Translations under genes and position numbers: made by a program
Assembly: GCA_028274465.1 (NCBI GenBank)
Contig: CM051457.1
Coordinates: forward strand, 64,976,899 to 65,040,898
Direction of reading: 5' to 3'
Source of the DNA: Plantago ovata
Lineage: Eukaryota; Streptophyta; Magnoliopsida; Lamiales; Plantaginaceae
Length of the DNA: 64,000 nt
Notes under the pieces: model-generated
What the model saw: the letters and a program-made list of their open reading frames with translations, nothing else
The model's database searches: none
Told to the model about the DNA's origin: nothing
Shown: piece after piece, positions 31,614 through 41,964 of the stretch
How positions within the stretch are numbered: the first letter of the stretch is position 1
How the letters are laid out: each line of letters starts with the position of its first letter

Positions 31614-32341
31614 TGGGGAGGTGTTTTTGACACTTAGTACTGCTGCCTGCCCCTATATAAAAGAAAAAAAAGGGGAGAAAAAGAGAAGAAGAAAAAAGAG
31701 GAAAGAAAAAAGAAAAGAGGAAAATAAAAAAAAGGAAGAAAGAAAATAAAGAATAAGACCCGAAAGCAAAAGAAGGGTCATTGCAAGCCAAAAGCAGTCT
31801 AGTAAAGTGTCAAGTGTCATGTAAATATTTGTTATTGTGAAGTTATCGAGTTGTGAATTCTATCTTTCGTTTCGTGTCGCCTTTGTCCAAGGCCTGTTCT
31901 TGACCACCCTCATCTTGCTATTCAAGAAGTGGTTGAAGGAGACTCATTCGTTGAGAGTCTGGGTAGAATAGGGGAGTGTTATCTATCTAAGGGAACCCTC
32001 CTTCGTTTGATGAGAGCCAGTATTGGTTCGCCCTCTCTTGAGGAAAAGTCTCGCTTGGTGAACAGAAGTAAGTCCTCGGCTTCATAGGCACGGGGCAATT
32101 GTAGTATGATAACATGCATCATTGTGTCGTCACTGACCTGGTCCAGGTAGAAGATGTTACGTGAGACTCCTTTGTTTAACCAAGTGCACTTGGGAATGTG
32201 TATATTCGCAATCAAGGCATACTTCAACCTATTTGCATGTCATGCTCATTTGGTTTTGTTCATAAGCATTTGGTAGATTCAATAGATTAGTTCACTTTAC
32301 TTGGCATGAGACTCCTTTTGTGTTGCATTTAGGATAGTTTG
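31614..32341 (+). other. 3' spacer before the polypurine tract
   Basis: Non-coding apart from the purine tract. It contains the 82-bp segment 31894-31975 that reappears inverted at 33789-33870, and blocks conserved with the spacers of the two minus-strand subfamilies (for example the 'cataggcacggggcaattg' block near 32082). Confidence 0.7.
31650..31770 (+). repeat. Purine-rich low-complexity tract
   Basis: About 120 bp is almost only A and G on the plus strand. The same position in the minus-strand elements is pyrimidine-rich on the plus strand (6508-6648 and 53085-53215), so purine richness in element sense is conserved across three subfamilies. Confidence 0.85.
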
Positions 32342-32378
32342 TTGCTTGAGGACAAGCAAAGGTTTGGTTTGGGGAGTT
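32342..32378 (+). promoter_or_regulatory. AGGA-loop stem and polypurine tract
   Basis: TTGCTTG-AGGA-CAAGCAA (32342-32359) is followed by AGGTTTGGTTTGGGGAGT directly before the LTR at 32379. The arrangement is repeated at 34147-34183 before the last LTR. Confidence 0.8.
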
Positions 32379-33783
32379 TGATGAACGTATTTTTGACGCG
32401 TTCATCTTGTCTTTTTTACCTTCTTTTGCTATCTTCTAGCCTTGTTTTTTGGTTAGTTTTGTAGAATAGTGTCACATTTTGTGTTTTCTGCATTTTCAGA
32501 CACTTAGGTACGAAATAACGTTTTTGGAGCTAAAAACGAGCCTTTTTGATGGAAAAGATGGCCCCGTTGAAGTTCCCCAATCTCCGTGGCGTATTCGTAA
32601 GTGTTTGAGCATCAATAAGCATCGAGAAGGATGAGTCCAAGGCACCCGAGGGCCATGCGAGGGCAAAAAGATTGAGTTTGAAGATAAAAATCTGCCCAGG
32701 AGCCAAGCTAAGCGCCTGGAATAGTGAAGCGCTCCGCTTCAATTTCCAGGAGCTTTGGCACAGAAGCCAAGCGAAGCGCTTGGAGTGCCCGAAGCGCTTC
32801 GCTTGCCAAGCGCTCCGCTTGGCTTCTCCAAGCGGTCCGCTTGGCAGCGGTTACGTTTTCGGATTTTCCTTCGTAGATCTGATCTTTGGTCATTTTTTGA
32901 ATATCTTTTGAACTGTAACTTGGTTTTGGAGAGCTCCTAAGTCCCAAAACTCAGAGAAAACTCAAATTACATTGTATTTTAGCTTGGGATTCAAGGTTTT
33001 GATTGGGATTCATCCTTTGTAATCATCTAGGGAGAGGTTTTCTTTGCTGTCCACCGATTAGTGACAGCTTTGGTGGTAACTTGTATCACTCTCTTGTCTT
33101 GTAGTTTGATATGATGTATTCTGATTATTATTCATATGAATTGATGTCTATGTTGATGAATATGAGTAGCTAAATCTTTGTGTTGGTGGTAGAATGTAGA
33201 ATATGCATGCTATGGGTTATGTCTATGCTTACATGAGATTGTGATTCACTCTTGCTGCAAATTTCTTCATATGATTCTTAGTTGCCTATAAAATATATTC
33301 GAATTGAGTATAGTGACAAACTCTTGGTCAATGAAAGCTATAGGATTGTATGTTAGAGATTTGTAGCATGCTAGATAAATGGTGTTGGTGACAAGCACCT
33401 CTAAAGTATTGATAGTCATCTTTTATGATGTGTGTCTTAAAGTTGCCTAGACGAGTTGTTTAGCAGACTTGATCGAAGGTTTTACGCACTGAACTTGTGA
33501 GCATATTCGTAACCCATGCATGTGTATTTGATTTCTACCACCAACCGTTTTCCAAACTTGATTTACAACAATCTGATTTCTCGTTGCTATTGTTCAAAGG
33601 AAACGATTCTCTAAACATTTGAATTCGTTGACTGAAATTACTTGCAAAAACCTCAAGCAAAGCCACGTTAGGTCCCGAGAGAACGACACTCGGGGACAAC
33701 TTGCCATCGCACTCTAGTTTGTGTAGTGATAATTGTTCTTAGGCTTTTAAACAAATTTAATTGGTGAAAAAACGACATCATCA
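32379..33783 (+). mobile_element. Middle LTR (1405 bp)
   Basis: A full-length LTR, TGATGAACG to ACGACATCATCA, nearly identical to 23986-25380. It is followed by ATTTG, the first bases of the primer-site flank, so it also acted as the 5' LTR of a second unit. Confidence 0.93.
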
Positions 33784-34183
33784 ATTTGTCCCCTATTCTA
33801 CCCAGACTCTAAACGAATGAGTCTCCTTCAACCACTTCTTGAATAGCAAGACGAGGGTGGTCAAGAACAGAAGTAAGTCCTCAGTTTCATAGGCACGGGG
33901 CAATTGTAGTATGATAACATGCATCATTGTGTCGTCACTAACCAGGTCCAGGTAAAAGATGTTACGTTAGACTCCTTTGTTTAACCAAGTGCACTTGAGA
34001 ATGTGTATATTCGCAATCGAGGCATACTTCAACCTATTTGCATGTCATGCTCATTTGGTTTTGTTCACAAGCATTTGGTAGATTCGATAGATTAGTTCAC
34101 TTTACTTGGCATGAGACTCCTTTTGTGTTGCATTTAGGATAGTTTGTTGCTTGAGGACAAGCAAAGGTTTGGTTTGGGGAGTT
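33784..34183 (+). mobile_element. Deleted second internal unit with an inverted segment
   Basis: After ATTTG, an 82-bp block (33789-33870) is the reverse complement of 31894-31975. From there the sequence runs in direct orientation, matching about 32055-32378, to the stem and polypurine tract (34147-34183). All coding parts are missing. The turn occurs in a short shared word, GAACAG. It looks like template switching or a complex deletion in a tandem copy. Confidence 0.85.
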
Positions 34184-35192
34184 TGATGAACGTATTTTTG
34201 ACGCGTTCATCTTGTCTTTTTTACCTTATTTTGCTATCTTCTAGCCTTGTTTTTTGATTAGTTTTGAAGAATAGTGTCACGTTTTGTGTTTTCTGCATTT
34301 TCAGGCACTTAGGTACGAAACGATGTTTTTGGAGCTAAAAACGAGCCTTTTTGATGGAAAAGATGGCCCCGTTGAAGTTCCCCAATCTCCGTGGCTTGTT
34401 CGTAAGTGTTTGAGCTTCAATAAGCATCGAGAAGCATGAGTCTAAGGCACCCGAGGGCCATGCGAGGGCAAAAAGATTGAGTTTGAAGACAAAAATCTGC
34501 CCAGGAGCCAAGCTAAGCGCCTGGAATAGTGAAGCGCTCCGCTTCAATTTCCAGGAGCTTTGGCACAGAAGCGAAGCGAAGCGCTTGGAGTGCCCGAAGC
34601 GCTTCGCTTGCCAAGCGCTCCGCTTGGCTTCTCCAAGCGGTCCGCTTGGCAGCGGTTACGTTTTCGGATTTTCCTTCATATGATTCTTAGTTGCCTATAA
34701 AATATATTCGAATTGAGTATAGTGACAAACTCTTGGTCAATGACAGCTATAGGATTGTATGTTAGAGATTTGCAGCATGCTAGATAAATGGTGTTGGTGA
34801 CAAGCACCTCTAAAGTATTGATAGTGATCTTTTATGATGTGTGTCTTAAAGTTACCTAGACGAGTTGCTTAGCAGACTTGATCGAAGGTTTTACGCACTG
34901 AACTTGTGAGCATATTCGTAACCCATGCATGTGTATTTGATTTCTACCACCAACCGTTTTCCAAACTTGATTTACAACAATCGGATTTCTCGTTGCTATT
35001 GTTCAAAGGAAACAATTCTCTAAACATTTGAATTCGTTGATTGAAATTACTTGCAAAAACCTCAAGCAAAGCCACGTTAGGTCCCGAGAGAACGATACTC
35101 GGGGACAACTTGCCATTGCACTCTAGTTTGTGTAGTGATAAGTGTTCTTAGGCTTTTAAACAAATTTAATTGGTGAAAAAACGACATCATCA
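34184..35192 (+). mobile_element. Third LTR, internally shortened (1009 bp)
   Basis: It has both LTR ends (TGATGAACG and CATCATCA) but lacks about 400 bp of the middle present in the other two. The palindrome array (34498-34650) is kept. It is followed by the target duplicate GCCAT. Confidence 0.9.
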
Positions 35193-38100
35193 GCCATTAG
35201 TGCTCTTAGTCTAGGAGTAAACTCCTCAATGTTTTGGAACGACACTAAAGAGTGAGTAAGTGAGTGAGCTTTGATTTCAGTGGCGATCTGATCATCGTTT
35301 CTCAGCAAGCGACTTCTCTCCATATCTCCTTCATCATTAATGAGAGATGGTGGAGGAATTTCTACCACTTTGGGTTCAACTTTCTTTGACTTTTCTTCGT
35401 CATTTGCTGAGAAGTTAGATAGATCTTCTTCTTCATCAGACTCATCAAGGCCAGCGACCTTGATACCTAAATCCTTAGCTTCAGTAACTTCTGGTTGAGT
35501 GGTTGCTGAAAGCAACTCTTTGGATTCAACAACTGGAGTTTCACCAGTAGTAAGTGGAAGGGAGGAGACTTCCTTGTTCACTCCTGAACATTGAGCAATG
35601 TCAAGATTTTTAGTGTGTCTGTCGTGAATCTGTAGACTATTATGTAATGCTCTTTGGTAATCTTCATCTTCATCTTCTCCAAGGTTTGAATCAGTGACCT
35701 TAGCTTCGTGTGATGCTAACTCGGCATCAGAAAGCTTAGCTTTGCCTTTAGGCATTTCAGCACGCTTTCTGGCGTACTCTTTTTCAGTCTCAGCAACTTG
35801 TTCAGTTGTAGAAGTACTTTTCTCACCATGAGGAGGAGTAGATTCTTGTTGCTGACTGGTAAGTTGTTCAGCTTGCTGATTTTCAGTATTGTCTTGATTT
35901 TCATGATCAACAACTGCCAATTTTACTCCGCCAGCATCCGGACTAGGACCTTGATTGTCATCATCATCGTCCTTACTGTCCTTAGAATTTTTGGCTTCAT
36001 CATTACTGGTATCCTTAAGGATATTTTCATCCTCTTCCTCTTCATCATCATTCGTCAGTATGATCAACTCTAGATGTTTGTACTTTGCAGCACTTGTAAC
36101 TTCCTCTTCCTCATTGATTTTGTGGGGATCAGCCACCACGGGTACAAAGGAAACCTTGAGCATCACAGCTTGTTCAGCTGGAGAGGAACTCTTGAACTTA
36201 GCTTTCATATTCTCTCTGATTGTTGCAATCAGATTTGAACTCATTTGCTGAGAATATGAGAGTTCTTCAGGAAGTATTGAGTGTACAAATGTCTCGAGTT
36301 TGAATAGAGAGTTTCTCTTCTTTTCATTGGATTGATGGATGTGAAGATCTGAAAAGTCCATCCTTCTGTATCTTTGCGAGTTGTTGTCAAACTTAGCAAC
36401 TCTGGTCAAAGTGTTTCTTTTGAAGTTTGAGTATAGTTCTTCAGAACTAACTTCAAGAGCTTCTGTGATGTGAACCACTTCATCATTCTCCTTTTGAGCC
36501 TGAATAAGAGTAATGTTATTGTCAGGAAGGTTTTGGAAAATAGTTTTAAAGTCTAAAACTGTAACATGAATTACCTGTTGACTTTCAGCAAGCTCATGTT
36601 GCACACTGAGTTATGCGGGAACTATTTCCATTGCTTTAGGAGCTGTAGCAGCATCCTTGAATTGTTCATCCTGAAATAACTCATTGTTAGATACAAGTAC
36701 TAAGTTTTCAAACTTAGTAAGTTTACCAAAATTTTCAACTACCTGCTGAACAGGAGTTGTGGATTCTGGTGCAGAAGTTTCAGCAATCTTCTGCCTTTTA
36801 TCTTTAGAAGTCTGTAAAGAAATAATCATATTAGCTAACGATAAAGTTTCAGATAGTGAAGTTTTACTTATATCGGAGTTAACTACCTGCTGAAGAAGGG
36901 CAGGTGGTGACTCAGTCCTTTCAGCATTGATAACAGCTTCATTATCTGGGACTTGTTCTTCAGCAGACTTCTTCTCTTGCTCTATTTGAGAAGGCTGTGC
37001 AGATTCAGCAATCTCCCTTGTCTCTGAATTGACAAGTTGATTAGAGACATCTAGACCTTTAAGTTCACTACTTGTCATGAACAGGTCTACTGACTTATTG
37101 GAGTTGTCATCAATCTCCATGTCCATTTGCTGGCTTAGGTCAGTCAGCACCAGTTGGACTTTGTCAATAGAAGTTATTGGTGAACTTGGTCTAACATTCT
37201 CAGCATCACGAGATGCGTCGTCGAACAATGTCTCTTGTTGTGTTTCAGCAACCTCTGGGACTTGAACCATTGCAGTCTCAGCAACTGGTTCTTTAGCAAT
37301 TGCAGCTTCAACAATTTCTCGGACTTGACTAGTTGCTATTTCAGCAACTGTCTCTTCTGTTGCTTTGATGGCAACATTTTAAGCAAGTGTAGCTTTTCTT
37401 AAGTCTACAACAATGTCACTTGCTGGTTCCAGAGTATTGTCATCAAGATTATCTACTATGTAGACATCTTCTAATCTTTCTAAGGCAGGATTTTCATTTC
37501 CACTACCTTGTGGTCTCGTTTCAGCAACCACTGGAATGTCATCATCTTGAATGACATGGACAACCGGAACGAACTTTATTGCCGTTGTTTCCTTTCTTGG
37601 GAAAGTCGTCTTTGTCCTCGCCTTTTTAGGGATAGGATCAGCTGATGAGGCTGCAGTTTGAGTGTCATCATCAGCTTTTCTCTTTCTCTTGGATCTCTTA
37701 TAGGGTGCAGTAGTGTCAGCAACCGCAGCAGTATCAGCAACAACATTTGCAGTTGTTGCATTTTCAACAACATTTGCAGCTGTTGCATTTTCAACAACAT
37801 TTGCAGCTGTTGTATTCCTAGACTGCTGGTCAGTCTCAGCAACATTTGCAGCTGTTGTGTTCCTAGACTGGTTATCAGTCTCAACAACATTTGCAGATGT
37901 TGCTTTCCTTGACTTCTTGTCAGCAACCTTACGTCCATTCAGCTTGTAGAAAGCTCTTCCCACATTGCATACTGATTTCTCCATCGGAAATGGTTTTCTC
38001 AGCTGAATCCAGTAATGTTCAAGAATGTAGCATATTTTCGATCCATACATTACTGAAAGGGAAGGTGAGACTGTGTTGTCTTCAACCTTGACCTTGAACT

Positions 38101-38896
38101 TTGTAACACAATCAACATGTCTGTTGAAAATGTACTTAGCCCAGTTAATGTCGGTTTTGCTTTCATAGATATGCATCAGCAAAGGCCATCTTCTAAGGCC
38201 TACTTGGTCTATTCCTCCAACTTGGGAGTCAAGAACTTTGATGAGTAGAAGAGCTACTAGACCAAGTGAATGGCAGAGATGCTTCCTTTTTACGTGCTTA
38301 TTCCAAGTCACTGGAGCTATCTCTCCTTTCTTCATCCTTTCGTTTCTGACATCACTGTAGAAGGCTTCTATTTCTTCATCAGTGGCAGTGATGTCATCTT
38401 CAGTTCCAGTAGTTGGAATCTGAAAGATGTTAGCTAAATCAATCCATTTCACGATGATTTGCTCTCCTTGAACTGTGGTAGAAATCACTTTTTCAGTGAT
38501 TCCTTGTCCATCAGTAAGGGTTTGGATTTCTGCATTGTTGTAGAATTCCATTGTGTCCAGCATGATCACTTTCTTAGTGCGAGCATTGATGAAGAAAAGT
38601 AGGCCTCGTTGATTTATGTAATTCAACGCCTCAATATTTTCTTCATCTAGATCTTGTTCATAGAAGTATCGAATATACTTCTCTTTAGAAATTCCACCCC
38701 ATTGCATCATCTGCTCACACTTTTCAGTGTTGAGATATGCAGGAGGCATGGGTCTTTTAGTTATACGGTTGTTGGCAAGCACGATTTTCACCGTGTTTTA
38801 CACCAGAGTTGTCACCGGAGTAGGAGCAGTGCTTTTTCCAGCACTGTCTGCCTTTGAGGACTTGGTGTTCTTAGATGATTGTCTCTTCGGAGCCAT
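35193..38896 (-). pseudogene. Accessory ORF region of SIRE-like element, N-terminal and middle part
   Basis: Three long minus-strand frames (37379-38791, 36611-37270, 35156-36604) follow a start region near 38896. The N-terminal about 280 residues look globular and helical, with LNTEKCEQMMQWGGISKEKY, HSLGLVALLLIKVLDSQVGG and TDINWAKYIFNRHVDCVTKF. This pattern resembles the helical part of the putative plant transposon protein family. The remainder is low complexity (Glu, Ser, Gln, Asp, Ala), with the repeat NTTAANVVE-type units at about 37700-37920 and acidic stretches. Position after RNase H equals that of the Sirevirus post-pol ORF. It is a fossil with a few breaks. Confidence 0.65.
37710..37920 (-). 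repeat. Tandem repeat coding Ala/Asn/Val-rich peptide units
   Basis: Repeats of 39 and about 57 bp encode units such as RNTTAANVVETD and ENATAANVV. The plus strand shows repeated caacatttgcagctgttg words. Repeat number is likely to vary between copies. Confidence 0.8.
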
Positions 38897-39850
38897 CTCT
38901 TATATAGTGTGAAAGGGTTGAGAGTGTACGAAAAAGAGACTTTTCTTTTTGACCGGAGGTACAGTAATTCAGAGCACAGGCTAGGGAATTCTTGCAGAGA
39001 AAGGAAATGTGAGTTAAAGAATTTTGTCTTTCTCTAACTCTTCATTTGTATAGTATCTCTGTTATGTGAGAAGTTCAATGGTTTTGAGTTCTCAGCAAGG
39101 GTAAAACATAGATTCATTGAGTTAGTGGAGCCTTTGTATTAAATGTGTAGTTGACCACTAACACGAAACCGTCAGAGCATGCTTTCTCTTTGTAATATTA
39201 ACCGTTAGATCATCAACTGCTTTAAAATCAATGGCCACGATTGTATTTCATGTCATGATTTACAGCGAGTTTATCTCTGCCATGATTAACGTCACAATTG
39301 ATTTTACCTTGATTCACGGGATTTGATCTCTTTTACTTCAACGCTAATTGCTTGCTGAAGTATACAAGAATCTTTTCAGCAATTTTAACCAATCTGACTT
39401 TAGTAATTACTTCTTCAAGTAACAAGCCTTGTATTTGCTGAAAGTTCCCCCTTAATCAAATATCTGATTTTTCGTCTCAGCAAATTCTTTTATATTGAGA
39501 TATCCTTAGGTAAATTCTGAGAAGCATTTTTGCTCTTCGCTGAGTTCCCATCTCAGATTTTATTTTGATACTTGAATACCTGTTTTAGTATCCTTGATTG
39601 TCTGAATGCCAGTTTCAGAAATCTTTGAAGGTTTCTTACTGAGTTCCCGTCTCAGCATGTGATCAATTTTCCTAACAAATACCGGGTTTGAAAGAATTAC
39701 TTGCTGAATGCCTATTTCAGAAATCATTTAGTGTACAACTATCTCTTTTTAGAGAAGTCAGTGGAAGGGACTTTTTAAGGAACAAATAACCTTTAAGCAA
39801 CCATTGGCTTGCTGAATGCCTGTTTCAGCAATCCACCAAATGTGTCCCTT
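38897..39850 (-). other. Non-coding stretch between RNase H and accessory ORF, with hairpins
   Basis: No ORF. It contains three related inverted repeats (39598-39621, 39701-39723, 39809-39831) with arms TTGCTGAA/TTCAGCAA or close variants around a 7-base centre, and two CTGAG-TTCCCRT-CTCAG units near 39540 and 39640. It may carry the promoter or splice acceptor for the accessory ORF. Confidence 0.65.
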
Positions 39851-41964
39851 TTATTGAGGTAGTTCAATCAATCCAAGGTTATACCTTAGCATTGCGAACC
39901 TATTATCTGGTAGGGGCTTGGTAAAGATATCAGCAAGTTGATCATCAGTACCTACTTTTACAACCTCAATGTCTCCTTTTTCCACATGATCTCTAATGAA
40001 ATGATGTCTAATATCAATGTTCTTTGTCCTGGAGTGGAACTTAGGATTTTGCGTGATAGCAATAGCACTTGTATTATCACAAAAGATTGGTGTTTTCTTT
40101 GCAGAAATACCATAATCTCTTAATTGTTGCTGAATCCATAGGATTTGAGCTGTGCAACAAGCAACCGCAATATATGCAGATTTAGTGGATGAATTGGCAA
40201 CACAGGTTTGCTTCTTGCTGAACCATGATATTAATCTTGTACCTAGAAACTGATAAGTTCCAGAGGTACTTTTTCTATCAAGAGTTGATCCTCCATGATC
40301 AGCATCAGAATAACCTACCAATTCTAATCCAGAATGTTTTGGATACCATAATCCAACATTGACTGTGCCTTTGACATATTTCAGTACCTTGAGTGCGTTT
40401 TTGTAGTGTGATTCTCTTGGATCAGATTGGAATCTTGCACACACACAAACAACATACTGAATGTCAGGCCTACTTGCTGTTAGATACAACAAGGAGCCAA
40501 TGAGCTTCCTATACTTGTGTTCATCAACACTTTTGTCTTGTTTAGTATAGCCCAATTTGGTACAAACGCTCATGGGTATCTTTTCAGGTTTTTCTTCCTC
40601 TTTGATCATGAACTTTATGAGCATTTCCTTTGCATACTTTGCTTGATTTATGAATATTCCATCTTTGAGTTGCTTGACCTGCAATCCTAGGAAGTAATTC
40701 AATTTGCCCATCATACCATTTCAAACTTGTTTGTCATGAGTTTGGCGAAATCATCACAAAGTTGCTTGTCCTTAGATCCAAATATTATGTCATCCACATA
40801 AATCTGGACTAAGAGTATTTTACCATCATGGTTCATGGTAAATAGGGTCTTGTCAACTTCACCTTTCTTGAAACCATTATCCAGCAAGAACTTAGCTAAG
40901 GTATCGTACCAAGCTCTAGGTGCTTGCTTTAAACCATATACAGCTTTCTGAAGCTTGTATACCATATTTGTTTCTGAGGGAAGTTCAAACGTAGGGAGTT
41001 GTTCTAGGTAGACTTCTTCAGCAAATTCACCATTTAGGAATGCACTTTTAACATCCATTTGATAAACAATGAAGTCATTATGAGCAGCAAAGGCTAGGAA
41101 AAGTCTAATAGCATCCAATCTTGCAACTGGTGCATAAGACTCATCATAGTCCAATCCTTTAGTCTGACAGTAACCTTGAGCAACTACACGTGCTTTGTTC
41201 CTTGTTACTTTTTCAGACTCACTCAGCTTCTTTCTGAACACCCACTTTTTACCAATTGCTTTCTTTCCTTCAGCAAGGGGTACAAGTTTCCAGAATCTGT
41301 TCCTTTCAAATTGATCCAGTTCTTCTTGCATTGCCTTGATCCATTCAGAATGCTTTAAAGCTTCTTCTATGCTCTTGGGTTCAATTTTTGAAACAAAGCA
41401 GGAAAACAAAGCTTCTACTTCAATGACGTTTGCTTCTTCAGCAAGTTTTTGATTAGTAGACACTTTGGATCTAGTCACTTGGCGTTTGTCAATATCACCA
41501 ATCATATCCGTAGAGGGATGATCTCTAATCAACTTATTAACAGGTTTTCTGCTCTTTGGATCTGGATAAGTTTGCGTTTCAGCATGTACTTGCTCAGTAC
41601 TACTGGTATCTTGTTGTGTCTCTGTTGAAATCGGTTCATCAGCAACTGCTTGTTTAGCATTGCTGGTTTGAGGTAACTCGTCAGCAACCGCGTCTTTAGC
41701 CGAAAATTCTTTATCATGAACTATATTCATCATGTCATGACTTGGGGGAGGAGTATCATTGTCATAATCATCATTTAGTTCAATTGATTTGATATTTCTA
41801 GCATCGGATTCACTTCTTTGCTCGTGTATGAGTAATTGATTCATACATTCTGATATTTCTTCTTCAGCAGGGACTCCTTGTGATTTTTCATAGAATATAA
41901 CATGCACTGATTCTACTATCTTTTGTGCCTTTTTGTTGTAAACTCTATAAGCTTTGCTATGCAA
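39851..41964 (-). pseudogene. pol: Copia reverse transcriptase and RNase H (SIRE-like)
   Basis: Two abutting frames. The upstream one (40711-41964) has a linker, then the RT: RFWKLVPLAEGKKAIGKKWV, YQMDVKSAFLNGEFAEEVYL, KAVYGLKQAPRAWY and the catalytic YVDDIIFGS. The downstream one (39851-40714) begins MMGKLNYFLGLQVKQLKDGI and carries RNase H blocks GYSDADHGGSTLDRKSTSGT, SSTKSAYIAVACCTAQILWI and FCDNTSAIAITQNPKFHSRT, ending DQLADIFTKPLPDNRFAML. The enzyme copies the element RNA to DNA in the particle. It is a fossil with about one break here. Confidence 0.92.

Larger units (their letters stand above)
23981..35197 (+). mobile_element. 11.2-kb gag-protease element with three LTRs (TSD GCCAT)
   Basis: A plus-strand element lies at 23986-35192 between perfect GCCAT repeats (23981-23985 and 35193-35197). 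It has 5' LTR 23986-25380, primer site 25384-25401, gag 25524-26540, protease 26604-27815, a palindrome-rich leader, a separate ORF for a plant-transposon-protein domain (28982-30172), a 3' spacer with hairpins and a purine tract, a polypurine tract and an LTR (32379-33783). A second, mostly deleted unit (33784-34183) and a third, shortened LTR (34184-35192) follow. There is no RT or integrase. It is non-autonomous and young: its LTRs are near-identical. About one break separates gag from protease. Confidence 0.93.

Noticed and set aside
35798-36251. Hydrophobic frames on the plus strand suggesting membrane segments
   Set aside because: Antisense to the acidic, Ser/Asp/Glu-rich accessory ORF, which yields Ile/Leu/Phe/Ser-rich shadows.
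38654-38912. Small plus-strand frames near the start of the accessory ORF
   Set aside because: Shadows of the minus-strand frame; no independent support.
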